From contig NZ_LLYY01000017.1 of the NCBI RefSeq assembly GCF_001484965.1, positions 1 through 64,000 on the forward strand: a stretch of DNA of 64,000 bases. Direction: 5' to 3'. A program made the position numbers and the translations under genes. The notes beneath the pieces are model-generated. The model saw only the letters and a list, made by a program, of their open reading frames with translations, ran no database searches and was not told the origin of the DNA. Numbering within the stretch: the first letter of the stretch is position 1; every line of letters begins with the position of its first letter. This DNA comes from Shouchella shacheensis (GTDB taxonomy: Bacteria > Bacillota > Bacilli > Bacillales > Bacillaceae_D). Shown piece after piece: positions 17,595 to 26,173 of the stretch.

Positions 17595-18266
17595 ATGCTA
17601 CAAAAAATTTATGATTATGTAGATGAGCGTCTTGATATTACGCCAATGTGGCGCGATATTGCGGACCACGAAGTGCCAGAGCACGTGAACCCGGCTCACC
17701 ACTTCTCTGCGTTCATCTATTGCTTTGGTGGATTGACGTTCTTTGTGACGGTCATCCAAATTTTGTCGGGAATGTTTCTAACGATGTATTATGCACCGGA
17801 TATCATTAATGCACACGCATCGGTTCAGTTTTTACAAAGCGATGTGGCTTTCGGGGTCATTGTTCGCGGGATGCACCACTGGGGAGCAAGCGTCGTCATC
17901 GTTATGATCTTTCTACATACACTGCGCGTTTTCTTTACAGGTTCCTATAAAAAACCACGTGAACTTAACTGGGTGGTCGGCGTGTTGCTTTTCTTTGTCA
18001 TTCTTGCATTAGGACTGACAGGCTATCTCCTGCCTTGGGACATGAAAGCTTACTGGGCAACTGTTGTCACCTTACAGATTGCTGAGAGTGTGCCGATTAT
18101 TGGAGACTTCACGAACGCCCTTCTGGCCGGTGGTGAAATCGTTGGGGCAGCGACATTGACGCGTTTCTTCGCGATTCATGTCTTCTTCTTGCCTGCAGCC
18201 CTCCTTGGCCTGCTTGGCGCTCATTTTATTATGATTCGTCGTCAAGGGATTTCCGGACCTCTATAG
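17595..18266 (+). CDS. qcrB: Menaquinol:cytochrome c reductase cytochrome b subunit
   Basis: Membrane cytochrome b that binds two b hemes and the quinol. The 223-residue protein has four membrane segments and the paired heme histidines in RGMHHWGASVVI (about 85-96) and RFFAIHVFFLPAALL (about 191-205). Split b6-type organisation: the remaining helices are in qcrC. The start may be ATG 17595 or the adjacent TTG 17592; GGAGGGG is 8 bases from the ATG. Confidence 0.97.
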   Translation: MLQKIYDYVDERLDITPMWRDIADHEVPEHVNPAHHFSAFIYCFGGLTFFVTVIQILSGMFLTMYYAPDIINAHASVQFLQSDVAFGVIVRGMHHWGASVVIVMIFLHTLRVFFTGSYKKPRELNWVVGVLLFFVILALGLTGYLLPWDMKAYWATVVTLQIAESVPIIGDFTNALLAGGEIVGAATLTRFFAIHVFFLPAALLGLLGAHFIMIRRQGISGPL

Positions 18267-18303
18267 GTCAACTTAAATAACAATACAAGAAGGAGGAAAT
18301 TTC

Positions 18304-19083
18304 ATGCATCGAGGCAAAGGAATGGTATTTGTCGGCGACTCCCGTGTTAAAGCGGATAATCGCAAGGCAAACATTCCAAAAGACTACTCCGAGTATCCAG
18401 GAAAAACGGAAGCGTTCTGGCCAAATTTCCTTCTGAGAGAATGGATGGTGGGGGCCGTCTTTTTGATGGGCTTTCTCTGCTTAACGGTTGCCCATCCGGC
18501 TCCCCTTGAGGCACCGGCCGATCCATCAGATGGGAGCTATATTCCGCTTCCTGACTGGTATTTCTTGTTTTTATTCCAGCTTATTAAATACCAGTTTGCC
18601 TCTGGAGATTACAACGTCTTAGGAACAGTCATTATTCCAGGGGTTGCGTTTGGCGCGTTGCTACTTGCTCCATGGTTGGATACATCGAAGGAACGCCGCC
18701 CGCATCGTCGCCCGATTGCAACAGCTCTCATGATGCTTGGCGTGATTTCCGTAATTTTTCTAACATGGGAGTCGGTGGACCAGCATGACTGGGAAGTGGC
18801 TGCACAGCAAGGGCAGTTGACCGAGGAAGCGGAAATTGATATGGAAGCGGAAGGGTATGAGATCTATTCACAGCAACAGTCCTGTATTGGCTGTCATGGG
18901 GATCAGATGACCGGCGGATCAGCGGGACCAAATCTTCTTGAAACCGAGAAGTCCCCGGAAGAAGTCATCGAAATTGTTGAAAATGGTCAAGGAGCGATGC
19001 CAGGAGGAGAGTTTGAAGGCTCTGATGAAGAGTTGCAAATCCTCGCTGAATATATTGCGAACCATGGCGAAGATCCAGAATAA
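18304..19083 (+). CDS. qcrC: Menaquinol:cytochrome c reductase cytochrome b/c subunit
   Basis: Fusion of a subunit IV-like membrane part with a c-type cytochrome, typical for Bacillus. About four predicted membrane helices (near 45-60, 85-100, 110-125 and 140-156) include the Qo-site stretch PLPDWYFLFLFQLIKYQ. The C-terminal extracellular domain has the heme-binding CIGCH (near 193) and a distal ligand methionine in GAMPGGEF. RBS AGGAGG. Ends the operon before a terminator at 19098. Confidence 0.97.
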   Translation: MHRGKGMVFVGDSRVKADNRKANIPKDYSEYPGKTEAFWPNFLLREWMVGAVFLMGFLCLTVAHPAPLEAPADPSDGSYIPLPDWYFLFLFQLIKYQFASGDYNVLGTVIIPGVAFGALLLAPWLDTSKERRPHRRPIATALMMLGVISVIFLTWESVDQHDWEVAAQQGQLTEEAEIDMEAEGYEIYSQQQSCIGCHGDQMTGGSAGPNLLETEKSPEEVIEIVENGQGAMPGGEFEGSDEELQILAEYIANHGEDPE

Positions 19084-19097
19084 TTATGAGGGAGGGG

Positions 19098-19143
19098 GCG
19101 TCTTTTAGTTGCGTGGCATTCGCAAGTAAAGGACGCTCTTTTT
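19098..19143 (+). terminator. Terminator of qcrABC
   Basis: GCGTCTTTTA pairs with TAAAGGACGC (10 bp with one G-T) around a smaller GCG/CGC hairpin, followed by TCTTTTTT. Confidence 0.75.
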
Positions 19144-19165
19144 TCGAGAAAGAGGGGGGTTGGAG

Positions 19166-19771
19166 TTGCTCTCCTACCTGTATGCGATTCTCTCGCATCG
19201 GACCATGCTCGTTGCCTTGCTGATTATCAACGGGCTCGGCACGATTTACGGATTTTGGTGGTACAAAAATCAGTTAGCGATAACGCCGCCTCACTTTATC
19301 CCTTTCGTTCCCGATAGCCCGACAGCAAGCCTGTTCTTTGTGTTTGTCTTGATTGCTTTTTTGCGCGGCAAGAACTGGGGCTTAATGGAAGCACTAGCCG
19401 GGGTTACGCTCATTAAATACGGCATTTGGGCCTGTGTGATGAACACGTCCACTGTGCTTCTCGGGGGCGAGATGCGCTGGGAAATTTGGATGCTTAACCT
19501 TTCTCATGCGGGCATGGCCCTCCAAGCAGTGCTGTTTGCGCCTTATTTTCGTTTGAAACGATGGCATCTCGTTTTTGCCGCTGTCTGGACGGTACATAAT
19601 GACATCATTGATTATGTCTTTGGCATGCACCCTGGGTTAAGCCGATATGTGCATCCTTATGTAGACCAAGTGGCGTATTTCACGTTCTGGCTAGGAATGG
19701 CGGCGCTGCTCGTGATATATATGCTGACGTTAAGAAAGGGATCAGCGAAATTTCAGTTGCCGTCTCATTAA
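19166..19771 (+). CDS. ypjA: DUF1405 membrane protein YpjA
   Basis: A 201-residue integral membrane protein with about six hydrophobic segments. Synteny (after qcrC, before ypjB) and sequence match YpjA of B. subtilis, of unknown function. The start is not certain: GAGGGGGG at 19152-19159 is 6 bases from TTG 19166, which I prefer to TTG 19160. Residues HNDIIDYVFGMHP near 150 form a conserved-looking polar stretch between membrane segments. Confidence 0.82.
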   Translation: MLSYLYAILSHRTMLVALLIINGLGTIYGFWWYKNQLAITPPHFIPFVPDSPTASLFFVFVLIAFLRGKNWGLMEALAGVTLIKYGIWACVMNTSTVLLGGEMRWEIWMLNLSHAGMALQAVLFAPYFRLKRWHLVFAAVWTVHNDIIDYVFGMHPGLSRYVHPYVDQVAYFTFWLGMAALLVIYMLTLRKGSAKFQLPSH

Positions 19772-19778
19772 AGAAGTG

Positions 19779-19811
19779 AAAGTGTCGTGCTAAAAGTGCG
19801 ACGCTTTTTCG
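19779..19811 (+). terminator. Terminator after ypjA
   Basis: AAAGTGTCG pairs with CGACGCTTT (one G-T), loop of 11 bases, followed by a T-run. Confidence 0.6.
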
Positions 19812-19958
19812 TGAGGTAGCGGGGGTGGCACCATAGAATCCCCACCATCCGAAGAAGATCCTCACAAAAGATTCGTTAACGTCAAACCGCCGCTCAGGAA
19901 AATGGTCTACTCTTGTCCTCCTCAACATAGGATTGAATTAGCAGAGGGGGGACAAGAT

Positions 19959-20738
19959 ATGCGGTTTTTTAAGGTGCTGCTCGCCTCAATCGCACTCATC
20001 GTCCTGCCATTTTCGGTAATGGCGGCAAATGATGATAAAAAAGAGTCGTGGGCGGAACTCAACCATATAGCGGATCAAGTCCTGCAATTGACCAAGCAGG
20101 AGAAGTACGAAGAGGCAAAAAAGCTGATGGGGTTGTTTTCAGAAACGTTTCTTGATGGTGAGGTTGAAAACAAGGAGTGGACGATGTCATCGTTGCGCAC
20201 GTTGACCGTATCGTTTGAAAAAGCGGAGGGAGCTTTAACAGCCGTGGAGACAAGCGCTCAAGAGCGGTTGCAAGCAGTGACTTCCTTTCGCTTAACTGTG
20301 GATGCCCTATCAGGAGAGCACCACCCACTCTGGCTTCATTCGCAGAAGACGATAATGTCCGCCCTTGAAGCAACGAGAGACGCAGCAAATGCTGGGGAGA
20401 ATGAGAATTTCACTCGTCAATTTAATGAATTTTTAAGTCACTATTCTGTGATTCGACCGGCTCTTACGATAAGTTTGGAATCAGAGGTGATTCAGCGTCT
20501 CGATTCGTATAATGCATACTTAACCAATCAATCGTCGAACCTAGAAGAAGCAGGAAAACACGTAGAAATGATGCAGGAAGAGTACGAAAAACTTTTTCAG
20601 CAAATCGAAGAAGACTCAGCCGATCCTTCGCTGCTTTGGGTGATGCTTACGATTGGTGGTGCGGTTGTGACGTCACTTTCCTACGTCGGCTATCGAAAAT
20701 ACAAGGCGGAAAAAGAAAAAGTGAAAGCAAAAGAATAA
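19959..20738 (+). CDS. ypjB: Sporulation protein YpjB
   Basis: A 259-residue exported protein anchored at its C-terminus. It has a signal peptide (MRFFKVLLASIALIVLPFS, cut likely near AMAA, 20-24), a helical extracellular domain of about 190 residues, a membrane helix near 230-250 and a short Lys/Glu-rich cytoplasmic tail. The family is annotated as SpoYpjB from B. subtilis; the precise role is not known. ATG 19959 follows GAGGGGGG. About 190 bases and a terminator separate it from ypjA. Confidence 0.82.
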   Translation: MRFFKVLLASIALIVLPFSVMAANDDKKESWAELNHIADQVLQLTKQEKYEEAKKLMGLFSETFLDGEVENKEWTMSSLRTLTVSFEKAEGALTAVETSAQERLQAVTSFRLTVDALSGEHHPLWLHSQKTIMSALEATRDAANAGENENFTRQFNEFLSHYSVIRPALTISLESEVIQRLDSYNAYLTNQSSNLEEAGKHVEMMQEEYEKLFQQIEEDSADPSLLWVMLTIGGAVVTSLSYVGYRKYKAEKEKVKAKE

Positions 20739-20795
20739 CGTTTGACCAACCCTTGAACGGGCCGCCCTTTTTCACTGTGAACATGAGTGTCTAAT

Positions 20796-20825
20796 TTGAC
20801 TTTCTTTGACGTTACAAGGTAAAAT
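20796..20825 (+). promoter_or_regulatory. Promoter of the YugP-type protease gene
   Basis: TTGACT (20796-20801) and TAAAAT (20820-20825), spacer 18 bases; the start codon is 38 bases downstream. Confidence 0.6.
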
Positions 20826-20862
20826 TAGACGTAACAAATTGCAAGATGAGGTGATTAAACAA

Positions 20863-21570
20863 ATGGGACTAGGAGCATATTTGCTTTATTTTGCGCTTTT
20901 AATGATCATCCCCCTTCTTGCTCAAGGGAAAGTGAAGCGAGCGTATAAAAAGTACTCGCAAATTCACAACTCCTCCGGCATGACAGGGGCAGAAGTTGCC
21001 CGCAAGATCTTAAACGACAACGGCATCTATGATGTTAAAGTGGAAGCGACAAAAGGAACGCTGACGGATCACTACGATCCACGTGCAAAGGTGGTCCGTC
21101 TGTCGGAACATAACTATCGCAACCCATCGGTAGCTGGTGCCGCTGTAGCCGCGCACGAGGTCGGACACGCCATTCAGGATGAAGAAAACTACGCGTTTTT
21201 GAAATTCCGCAGCGCCCTTGTGCCAGTAGCAAGCTTTGGTTCCAATGCGGCGATGTTTTTAATTATCGCCGGGATGTTGCTTGGAGCAGGAGCCAGCGGG
21301 GGATCAACGCTCGCTAGCGGGATGATGCTTATCGGCATCGTTTTCTTTGCAGCTGCTGTCCTTTTCCAAGTCGTGACTCTTCCTGTCGAGTTCAATGCCA
21401 GTAATCGAGCGATGGAACAAATGGTTTCCAGCGGGGTCATCCAAAATAATGAAGAAAAAGAGACGAAGAAAGTACTCGATGCGGCAGCGTTAACCTATGT
21501 AGCGGCGGCACTTGTGGCTGTGCTCGAACTCGCACGCTTTATCCTCATTTTTCTGTCTCAACGTGATTAA
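20863..21570 (+). CDS. YugP-type membrane zinc metallopeptidase
   Basis: A 235-residue membrane protein of the neutral zinc metallopeptidase family (YugP-like). The zinc motif HEVGH lies in AAHEVGHAIQDEENY (near residue 93), flanked by an N-terminal membrane helix (about 3-22) and three further hydrophobic segments. Substrates are unknown; members process or degrade membrane or secreted proteins. ATG 20863 is chosen because GATGAGGTG precedes it; the frame is open upstream but without a better start. Its terminator leads directly into a cluster of hairpin elements. Confidence 0.88.
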   Translation: MGLGAYLLYFALLMIIPLLAQGKVKRAYKKYSQIHNSSGMTGAEVARKILNDNGIYDVKVEATKGTLTDHYDPRAKVVRLSEHNYRNPSVAGAAVAAHEVGHAIQDEENYAFLKFRSALVPVASFGSNAAMFLIIAGMLLGAGASGGSTLASGMMLIGIVFFAAAVLFQVVTLPVEFNASNRAMEQMVSSGVIQNNEEKETKKVLDAAALTYVAAALVAVLELARFILIFLSQRD

Positions 21571-21579
21571 CACGCAAAT

Positions 21580-21606
21580 CCGTACCTTGACTGGTGCGGT
21601 TTTTTT
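21580..21606 (+). terminator. Terminator after the YugP-type gene
   Basis: CCGTACC (21580-21586) pairs with GGTGCGG (21593-21599) and is followed by seven T; the next repeat starts in this T-run. Confidence 0.75.
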
Positions 21607-21674
21607 GTCTAGCTCCGACTGGTAGAGCGTCGATGTTGTTCAGGCCTGAGGAGCAACCCGCCTGCGCTTTTCGG
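21606..21674 (+). repeat. Truncated type A element (about 69 bp)
   Basis: Keeps both family ends (TGTCTAGCTCCG... and ...AACCCGCCTGCGCTTTTCGG) but the interior is shortened to a small hairpin, CAGGCCTG. Confidence 0.7.
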
Positions 21675-21677
21675 TAG

Positions 21678-21800
21678 TGTCTAGCTCCGGCGCCCACTCG
21701 CTCGAGGTTTCTTCACGCCGCCAGATCAAGCCAAAGCCGGGCTTGATGCTGACGTCGCTCCAGAACTTGTCGCTCGTGAGCAGGGCGCCTCTGCTTTTCG
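21678..21800 (+). repeat. Type B hairpin element
   Basis: GGCGCCCACTCGC and GCAGGGCGCC form the outer arms; TCAAGCC/GGGCTTGA forms the central stem. Flanks CACGCC and GACGTCGCTCC differ from the other plus-strand copies. Confidence 0.85.
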
Positions 21801-21922
21801 TGTCTAGCTCCGGCGGGTAGAAGCGAGGATTTTTCAGTCCTGACAACGGAATCTAAAGTCGGATTTCTTTTGTCAGGTCTTCCAAAATCCTCGCTTCTGT
21901 TCGACCCGCCTGCGCTTTTCGG
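21801..21922 (+). repeat. Type A hairpin element
   Basis: Directly abuts the type B copy. Central stem TGACAACGGAATC / GGATTTCTTTTGTCA and inner stem GAGGATTTT/AAAATCCTC differ from other copies yet remain paired. Confidence 0.85.
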
Positions 21923-21929
21923 TGATTCG

Positions 21930-21938
21930 TGCTATACT
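21930..21938 (+). promoter_or_regulatory. Extended -10 promoter of the CHY gene
   Basis: TGC plus TATACT at 21933-21938, starting 8 bases after the last repeat. It would give a leader of about 170 bases before the CHY gene. Confidence 0.5.
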
Positions 21939-22113
21939 TAGAGCGTTAGGAATGAGCGGCTCCGTTAGAAAGCAGGGCTGGTGCAAGATGCCCGTAGCAC
22001 ACCAAACAGTAAGAAAAACGTTGAATGCGCAGACCTCGATCTTCGTCATGTTGTTAGTACACTATTGCAGTATCTGGAACCTTCCAAGTTTAACCTAGAG
22101 GAGTGGATCGAGA

Positions 22114-22428
22114 GTGATTCAGATCGCCGGCTTTCCTGTTGACAGCGAAACTCGTTGCAAGCATTACCGTGGAGATTCAGACGTAGTAGCAATTAAATTT
22201 GCCTGCTGTAACACCTATTACCCTTGTTACAAATGCCACGAGGAAGGAGCAGACCATGCGATTCAGGTCTGGCCCAAGACACTATTTAGCGAAAAAGCCA
22301 TTCTTTGCGGCGTTTGTAAGACCGAACATTCCATAGAGACGTACATGCATGTGCACGCCTGCCCTGAGTGCGGGGTCCCTTTTAACGAGAACTGTGCCTT
22401 TCACTACCCGCTGTATTTTGATGTATGA
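22114..22428 (+). CDS. CHY-type zinc finger protein
   Basis: A 104-residue protein made almost entirely of a CHY zinc finger: Cys/His ligands in TRCKHY, ACCNTYYPCYKCHEE, LCGVCKTEH and CPECG, enough for three zinc ions. The domain is known from bacterial stand-alone proteins and eukaryotic RCHY1 ubiquitin ligases; the bacterial role is not established. GTG start follows GAGGAG by about 10 bases. The leader upstream is described in the findings. Confidence 0.85.
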   Translation: MIQIAGFPVDSETRCKHYRGDSDVVAIKFACCNTYYPCYKCHEEGADHAIQVWPKTLFSEKAILCGVCKTEHSIETYMHVHACPECGVPFNENCAFHYPLYFDV

Positions 22429-22545
22429 GGCTGTTCGCTTTCAAAGCGTCTGGTCGTGAACAATATAAATTTCATTTACCGTACAAGTATAGGTAAATCA
22501 AAATCCTGTCTCCTCAGCACAAGAGGGGCTGCCAAATCCCCATAC

Positions 22546-22583
22546 AAAAATCCGTGAGAGTCGAGCTGTTCTCACGGATTTTT
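22546..22583. terminator. Bidirectional terminator between the CHY and YitT genes
   Basis: AAAAATCCGTGAGA (22546-22559) pairs perfectly with TCTCACGGATTTTT (22570-22583), giving T-runs on both strands between convergent genes. Confidence 0.85.
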
Positions 22584-22607
22584 CGCTTATTCAAGAATTA
22601 AAGGCAT

Positions 22608-23477
22608 TTATCGTTCGTCTTGCAATGGTTTCTTCTGATCATCTAGCGTGAACCCTTCCCCGTGAACATCCTGCACATCATTGATTGTCAAAAACGCGCT
22701 CGGATCAATTTTGTGCACGGTGTTTCGAAAACGAATAATTTCGTTTCTGGCAACGACGCAGTAGAGAATCTCCTTGTCCGCACCGGTGAACGTCCCTTTT
22801 CCTTGCAAGGTCGTAGCACCGCGCCCCATCTCACGTAAAATCGCATCCGAAATTTCCGGCATTCGCTCCGATATGACGAAAGCTGCTTTTGCGGAATAGG
22901 CCCCTTGTTGAATGAAGTCGATGACCTTGGCCGCAATAAACACATAGACGAGTGTGTACATCGCTTCATGTAGCTCCAAGTAGAGGAGAGAGACGATAAT
23001 CACGCAGGAGTCAAAAACAAAGAAGGTGCGACCGATGCTCCAGCCAAAGTAACGGAGGCAGAGTTTGGCGATAATATCAGCCCCGCCTGTTGTCCCGCCG
23101 AAACGAAACACGAGTCCGAGGCCGGCACCGACGATCGCGCCTGCAAAAAGTGCGGCGAGCATGAGGTCCCCGTATAATTCAAACACCGACGGAATTCGTT
23201 GAAAGAGATCCAGAAAGACCGATAGGCTCAAGGTGCCAATGAGCGTATAGATAAACGTCGTTCGTCCAAGCATTTTCCATCCAATAAAAAAGAGCGGAAT
23301 GTTAATCACGAGGTTGGAGATCGCCGGGTTAATTGAAAACAAAAAGAAGAGCAAAAGCGTAATCCCGGTGACGCCCCCATCCGCGAGGTTGTGAGCCATA
23401 TTGAAGTACACGAGACCAAACGACATCATCGCCGTTCCGAGCAGTATAAAGAGAACATTTTTAGCGTGCTTTGCCAC
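22608..23477 (-). CDS. ypjC: YitT family membrane protein YpjC
   Basis: A 289-residue protein with about five membrane helices in the N-terminal 180 residues and a cytoplasmic DUF2179 domain (about 200-280, ending in ITINDVQDVHGEGF-type sequence). FRFGGTTGGADIIAKL near 125 is the family's conserved glycine-rich loop. Location beside mazG/ypjD matches YpjC of B. subtilis; the function is unknown. GTG start preceded by GGGGGG. Transcribed against its neighbours. Confidence 0.88.
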   Translation of the reverse strand: MAKHAKNVLFILLGTAMMSFGLVYFNMAHNLADGGVTGITLLLFFLFSINPAISNLVINIPLFFIGWKMLGRTTFIYTLIGTLSLSVFLDLFQRIPSVFELYGDLMLAALFAGAIVGAGLGLVFRFGGTTGGADIIAKLCLRYFGWSIGRTFFVFDSCVIIVSLLYLELHEAMYTLVYVFIAAKVIDFIQQGAYSAKAAFVISERMPEISDAILREMGRGATTLQGKGTFTGADKEILYCVVARNEIIRFRNTVHKIDPSAFLTINDVQDVHGEGFTLDDQKKPLQDER

Positions 23478-23592
23478 GTAACATCCCCCCTTTCCTATTT
23501 GCTGTTCGTTCCTCTCAATTTCCCTGCCTTCTAGTGTACTCGTTTGCTAGGCAAAAAGAAACAACTCGAGGGTGGACTCCCTATCTTTACAA

Positions 23593-23621
23593 TTGCGAAA
23601 ACCAGCGCTTTTCGCTACGAT
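23593..23621 (+). promoter_or_regulatory. Promoter of the mazG-dapB-mgsA operon
   Basis: TTGCGA (23593-23598) and TACGAT (23616-23621) with a 17-base spacer, 26 bases before the first gene. Confidence 0.55.
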
Positions 23622-23647
23622 AGAAGAGATGAAAGAGGTGATGCTTA

Positions 23648-23986
23648 GTGTCAAACGCGAAGACGATGGCCGCAATGCAAGAGGAAGTGGATGCTTACAT
23701 TGGACAGTTCAAGGAAGGATATTTTAGCCCGCTGGCCATGATGGCAAGGTTAAGCGAAGAGCTTGGTGAGCTAGCCCGAGAGGTGAATCATTACTACGGG
23801 GAAAAGCCGAAGAAAGCAACGGAAGAGGAAAAAACGATCGAACAGGAAGTAGGCGATATGCTTTTTGTTCTGATTTGTCTCGCCAACTCTTTACATATTG
23901 ACCTGGAAGAAGCGCATGGTTTAGTGATGCACAAATTCAACACTAGAGATAAAGATCGCTGGAGTAGAGTGGAGGAGGAGCAATGA
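23648..23986 (+). CDS. ypjD: MazG-type nucleotide pyrophosphohydrolase YpjD
   Basis: A 112-residue all-helical protein of the MazG/dUTPase superfamily that hydrolyses non-canonical nucleoside triphosphates to monophosphates. It shows the metal-binding EELGELAREV (near 37-46) and EQEVGDMLFVLICLAN (near 72-87). GTG start after AAAGAGGTG. The stop overlaps the dapB start (ATGA), making it first gene of the operon, as in B. subtilis. Confidence 0.9.
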   Translation: MSNAKTMAAMQEEVDAYIGQFKEGYFSPLAMMARLSEELGELAREVNHYYGEKPKKATEEEKTIEQEVGDMLFVLICLANSLHIDLEEAHGLVMHKFNTRDKDRWSRVEEEQ

Positions 23987-24783
23987 ATACCATAAACGTC
24001 GTTGTCGCAGGTCCGCGCGGAAATATGGGGAGGGAAGCAGTCTCCCTTGCGTTAGAAGAAGAAACGTTTACGCTTACGGCCGTGGTTGATTCAAAGAATG
24101 ATGGAGCTACACTTTCAGACCTAGAAGGGCTGCCAAACGAAGATGTCCCGGTGTATACAGACGTAGCTCGTTGTCTATCCGAGCATGATGTAGATGTGTT
24201 GCTTGATTTGACTGCGCCTAAATTCGGGCGGAAGCATATGGAAATTGCTTTCAGTCATGACGTGCGGCCCGTTGTCGGGACGACGGGCTTTTCGGAGACT
24301 GATATTGCCGAACTACGGACCCTATCTGAAGAAAAGGGACTTGGCGCGATTATCGCACCAAACTTCGCAATCGGCGCGATTTTGATGATGAAATTCTCGC
24401 AACTGGCTGCCCGTTATATGACCGATGTGGAAATTATCGAGCAGCATCATGATGGCAAGCTCGATGCTCCGTCTGGCACCGCCATAAAAACAGCGCAGCT
24501 GATTGCAGGGGAGCGGGACGAAAAGCGGCAAGGCCACCCGGAGGAAAAAGAAGAACTCCGTGGCGCTCGCGGGGCAGAGCTGGAGGGAATGCGCATTCAT
24601 AGCGTCCGCTTGCCTGGTCGCGTCGCTCACCAAGAAGTGATTTTTGGAGGTGTCGGGCAGACGCTCACGATTCGTCATGACTCTTTAAACCGGCAAAGCT
24701 TTATGCCGGGAGTGAAATTAGCCGTTGAGAAGGTGCTCACGCTTGAGACGCTCGTCTATGGACTTGAACACTTAATCGACTGA
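23983..24783 (+). CDS. dapB: 4-hydroxy-tetrahydrodipicolinate reductase
   Basis: NAD(P)H-dependent step of lysine and diaminopimelate synthesis, also leading to spore dipicolinate. The 266-residue protein has the nucleotide-binding [11 protein letters not shown] (about 8-18), [14 protein letters not shown] and the catalytic [15 protein letters not shown] (about 154-168). ATG overlaps the mazG stop; mgsA follows after 16 bases. Confidence 0.97.
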   Translation: MNTINVVVAGPRGNMGREAVSLALEEETFTLTAVVDSKNDGATLSDLEGLPNEDVPVYTDVARCLSEHDVDVLLDLTAPKFGRKHMEIAFSHDVRPVVGTTGFSETDIAELRTLSEEKGLGAIIAPNFAIGAILMMKFSQLAARYMTDVEIIEQHHDGKLDAPSGTAIKTAQLIAGERDEKRQGHPEEKEELRGARGAELEGMRIHSVRLPGRVAHQEVIFGGVGQTLTIRHDSLNRQSFMPGVKLAVEKVLTLETLVYGLEHLID

Positions 24784-24799
24784 TGAGGAGGCGAAGGGG

Positions 24800-25213
24800 A
24801 TGAAAATTGCACTGATTGCGCACGACAAGAAGAAAAAGGAAATGGTGGATTTTTGTATCGCCTATAAGGATATTCTCACCGAACACGACCTTTACGGGAC
24901 AGGGACAACGGGCACACGGGTCACGGAAGCAGCAGCGCTCACAGTCACCCGCTTTAAGTCAGGTCCGCTTGGGGGAGATCAGCAAATCGGCGCCCTGGTG
25001 GCGGAGAACCAGTTTGATTTGATCTTGTTTTTCCGTGATCCGTTAACGGCTCAACCTCATGAGCCGGATGTTACGGCGTTAATTCGTCTGTGCGACGTGC
25101 AGTGTGTCCCTCTTGCAACGAATATTGGTACGGCTGAAGTGTTGATTAAAGGACTAGCACGTGGGGATTTTCAGTTTCGCGAAACGATGCATGAGCAAGA
25201 AGAAACGTGTTAG
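24800..25213 (+). CDS. mgsA: Methylglyoxal synthase
   Basis: Converts dihydroxyacetone phosphate to methylglyoxal, a bypass that frees phosphate from glycolytic intermediates. The 137-residue protein has the start [13 protein letters not shown], the phosphate site [19 protein letters not shown] and the catalytic [15 protein letters not shown] (about 75-89). RBS GAGGAGGCGAAGGGG. Neighbouring bacillithiol genes (bshB1, bshA) may help detoxify its product; that is inference from context. Confidence 0.96.
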   Translation: MKIALIAHDKKKKEMVDFCIAYKDILTEHDLYGTGTTGTRVTEAAALTVTRFKSGPLGGDQQIGALVAENQFDLILFFRDPLTAQPHEPDVTALIRLCDVQCVPLATNIGTAEVLIKGLARGDFQFRETMHEQEETC

Positions 25214-25229
25214 CAACAGGAAATAGGCA

Positions 25230-25273
25230 CGGCAATCTCGGTTTTCTCGCGGAACCGGGGTTGCCGTTTTTTT
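25230..25273 (+). terminator. Terminator after mgsA
   Basis: CGGCAA-CTCGGTT pairs with AACCGGGGTTGCCG and is followed by seven T. Confidence 0.8.
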
Positions 25274-25347
25274 AGGACGGGATCTTCGTTAAGAATTCAC
25301 ACCATTCAAAAGAGGAAGCCTGTCTGTGAGGTAACGAGGCGGAATTA

Positions 25348-25356
25348 TGCTATAAT
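25348..25356 (+). promoter_or_regulatory. Extended -10 promoter of bshB1
   Basis: TGC followed by TATAAT at 25351-25356; no clear -35. It starts the bshB1-bshA-cca-birA run. Confidence 0.55.
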
Positions 25357-25463
25357 GTACGGGAAAAGTGGCGGATGTAAGTATAATGCGGCAGCCAAGA
25401 AGACGCAAAAAATTATTGAATGGATTTCCACCATACATAAAAAAGGAAAAGGAGCTGAGGCCG

Positions 25464-26171
25464 TTGAACCTTCAGCAGCTGGATATTCTCGCGTTTGGCG
25501 CCCACCCGGATGACGTGGAAATTGGCATGGCAGGAACGCTGGCCACGTATGTGAATGATGGGTATCGGGTTGGTCTTTGCGCGTTGACAAAAGCGGAGCT
25601 CTCGTCAAACGGCTCGGTGGAAGCGAGGCAGAAGGAAGCGGAGCGGGCGGCAGAGGCCATTGGCGCCTCTCGTTTCCAGTTTTCTTTCTCGGATCGTGGC
25701 TTGCCATCAGTCACGCCAAACGAGCTTGCGCAGGTGGTGGCGCTGATCCGCAAGACCCGGCCGAGGCTTGTGTTTGCGCCAGAAGGGGACCGGCATCCTG
25801 ATCACGGAGAATGCGGGGAGCTCGTTCGTGAAGCCGTGTTTAACGCCGGGATTCGTCGGTATCAGACACCGGAGAGCGAAGTCGCTCACAAACCAGAAGC
25901 GCTGTTTACATATTTTATTAACGGTTACGGACGACCTGATTTTGTTGTTGATATTACAAAGGTCCAAGATAAAAAGCGCGAAGCACTTCAGGCCTATAAA
26001 AGTCAATTTCAACCAATAGAGGGCGTCTCCACGCCGCTTACCGATGATTACATCGAGGCCGTCGAAGCGAGAGACAAACTCTTCGGAAAAGAAGTCGGTG
26101 TTGCGGCGGCAGAAGGGTTCTGCTCCCGCCTGCCGCTTCTTATGGGGAATTTACTTGAAAGGAACGACTGA
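25464..26171 (+). CDS. bshB1: N-acetylglucosaminyl-malate deacetylase
   Basis: Second step of bacillithiol synthesis: removes the acetyl group of GlcNAc-malate. The 235-residue LmbE-like protein has the zinc motif AFGAHPDDVEIG (about 8-19) and PDRHPDHGE-type motif at GDRHPDHGECGELV (about 112). TTG 25464 is used as start because AAAAGGAG lies 9 bases upstream and the length then equals the B. subtilis enzyme; the open frame continues 32 codons upstream without support. bshA follows 2 bases later. Confidence 0.94.
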   Translation: MNLQQLDILAFGAHPDDVEIGMAGTLATYVNDGYRVGLCALTKAELSSNGSVEARQKEAERAAEAIGASRFQFSFSDRGLPSVTPNELAQVVALIRKTRPRLVFAPEGDRHPDHGECGELVREAVFNAGIRRYQTPESEVAHKPEALFTYFINGYGRPDFVVDITKVQDKKREALQAYKSQFQPIEGVSTPLTDDYIEAVEARDKLFGKEVGVAAAEGFCSRLPLLMGNLLERND

Positions 26172-26173
26172 CA

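Noticed and set aside
20739-20785. Possible terminator after ypjB (CCCTTGAACGGG...CCCTTTTT)
   Set aside because: Only weak 3-4 bp stems can be drawn; not strong enough to call.
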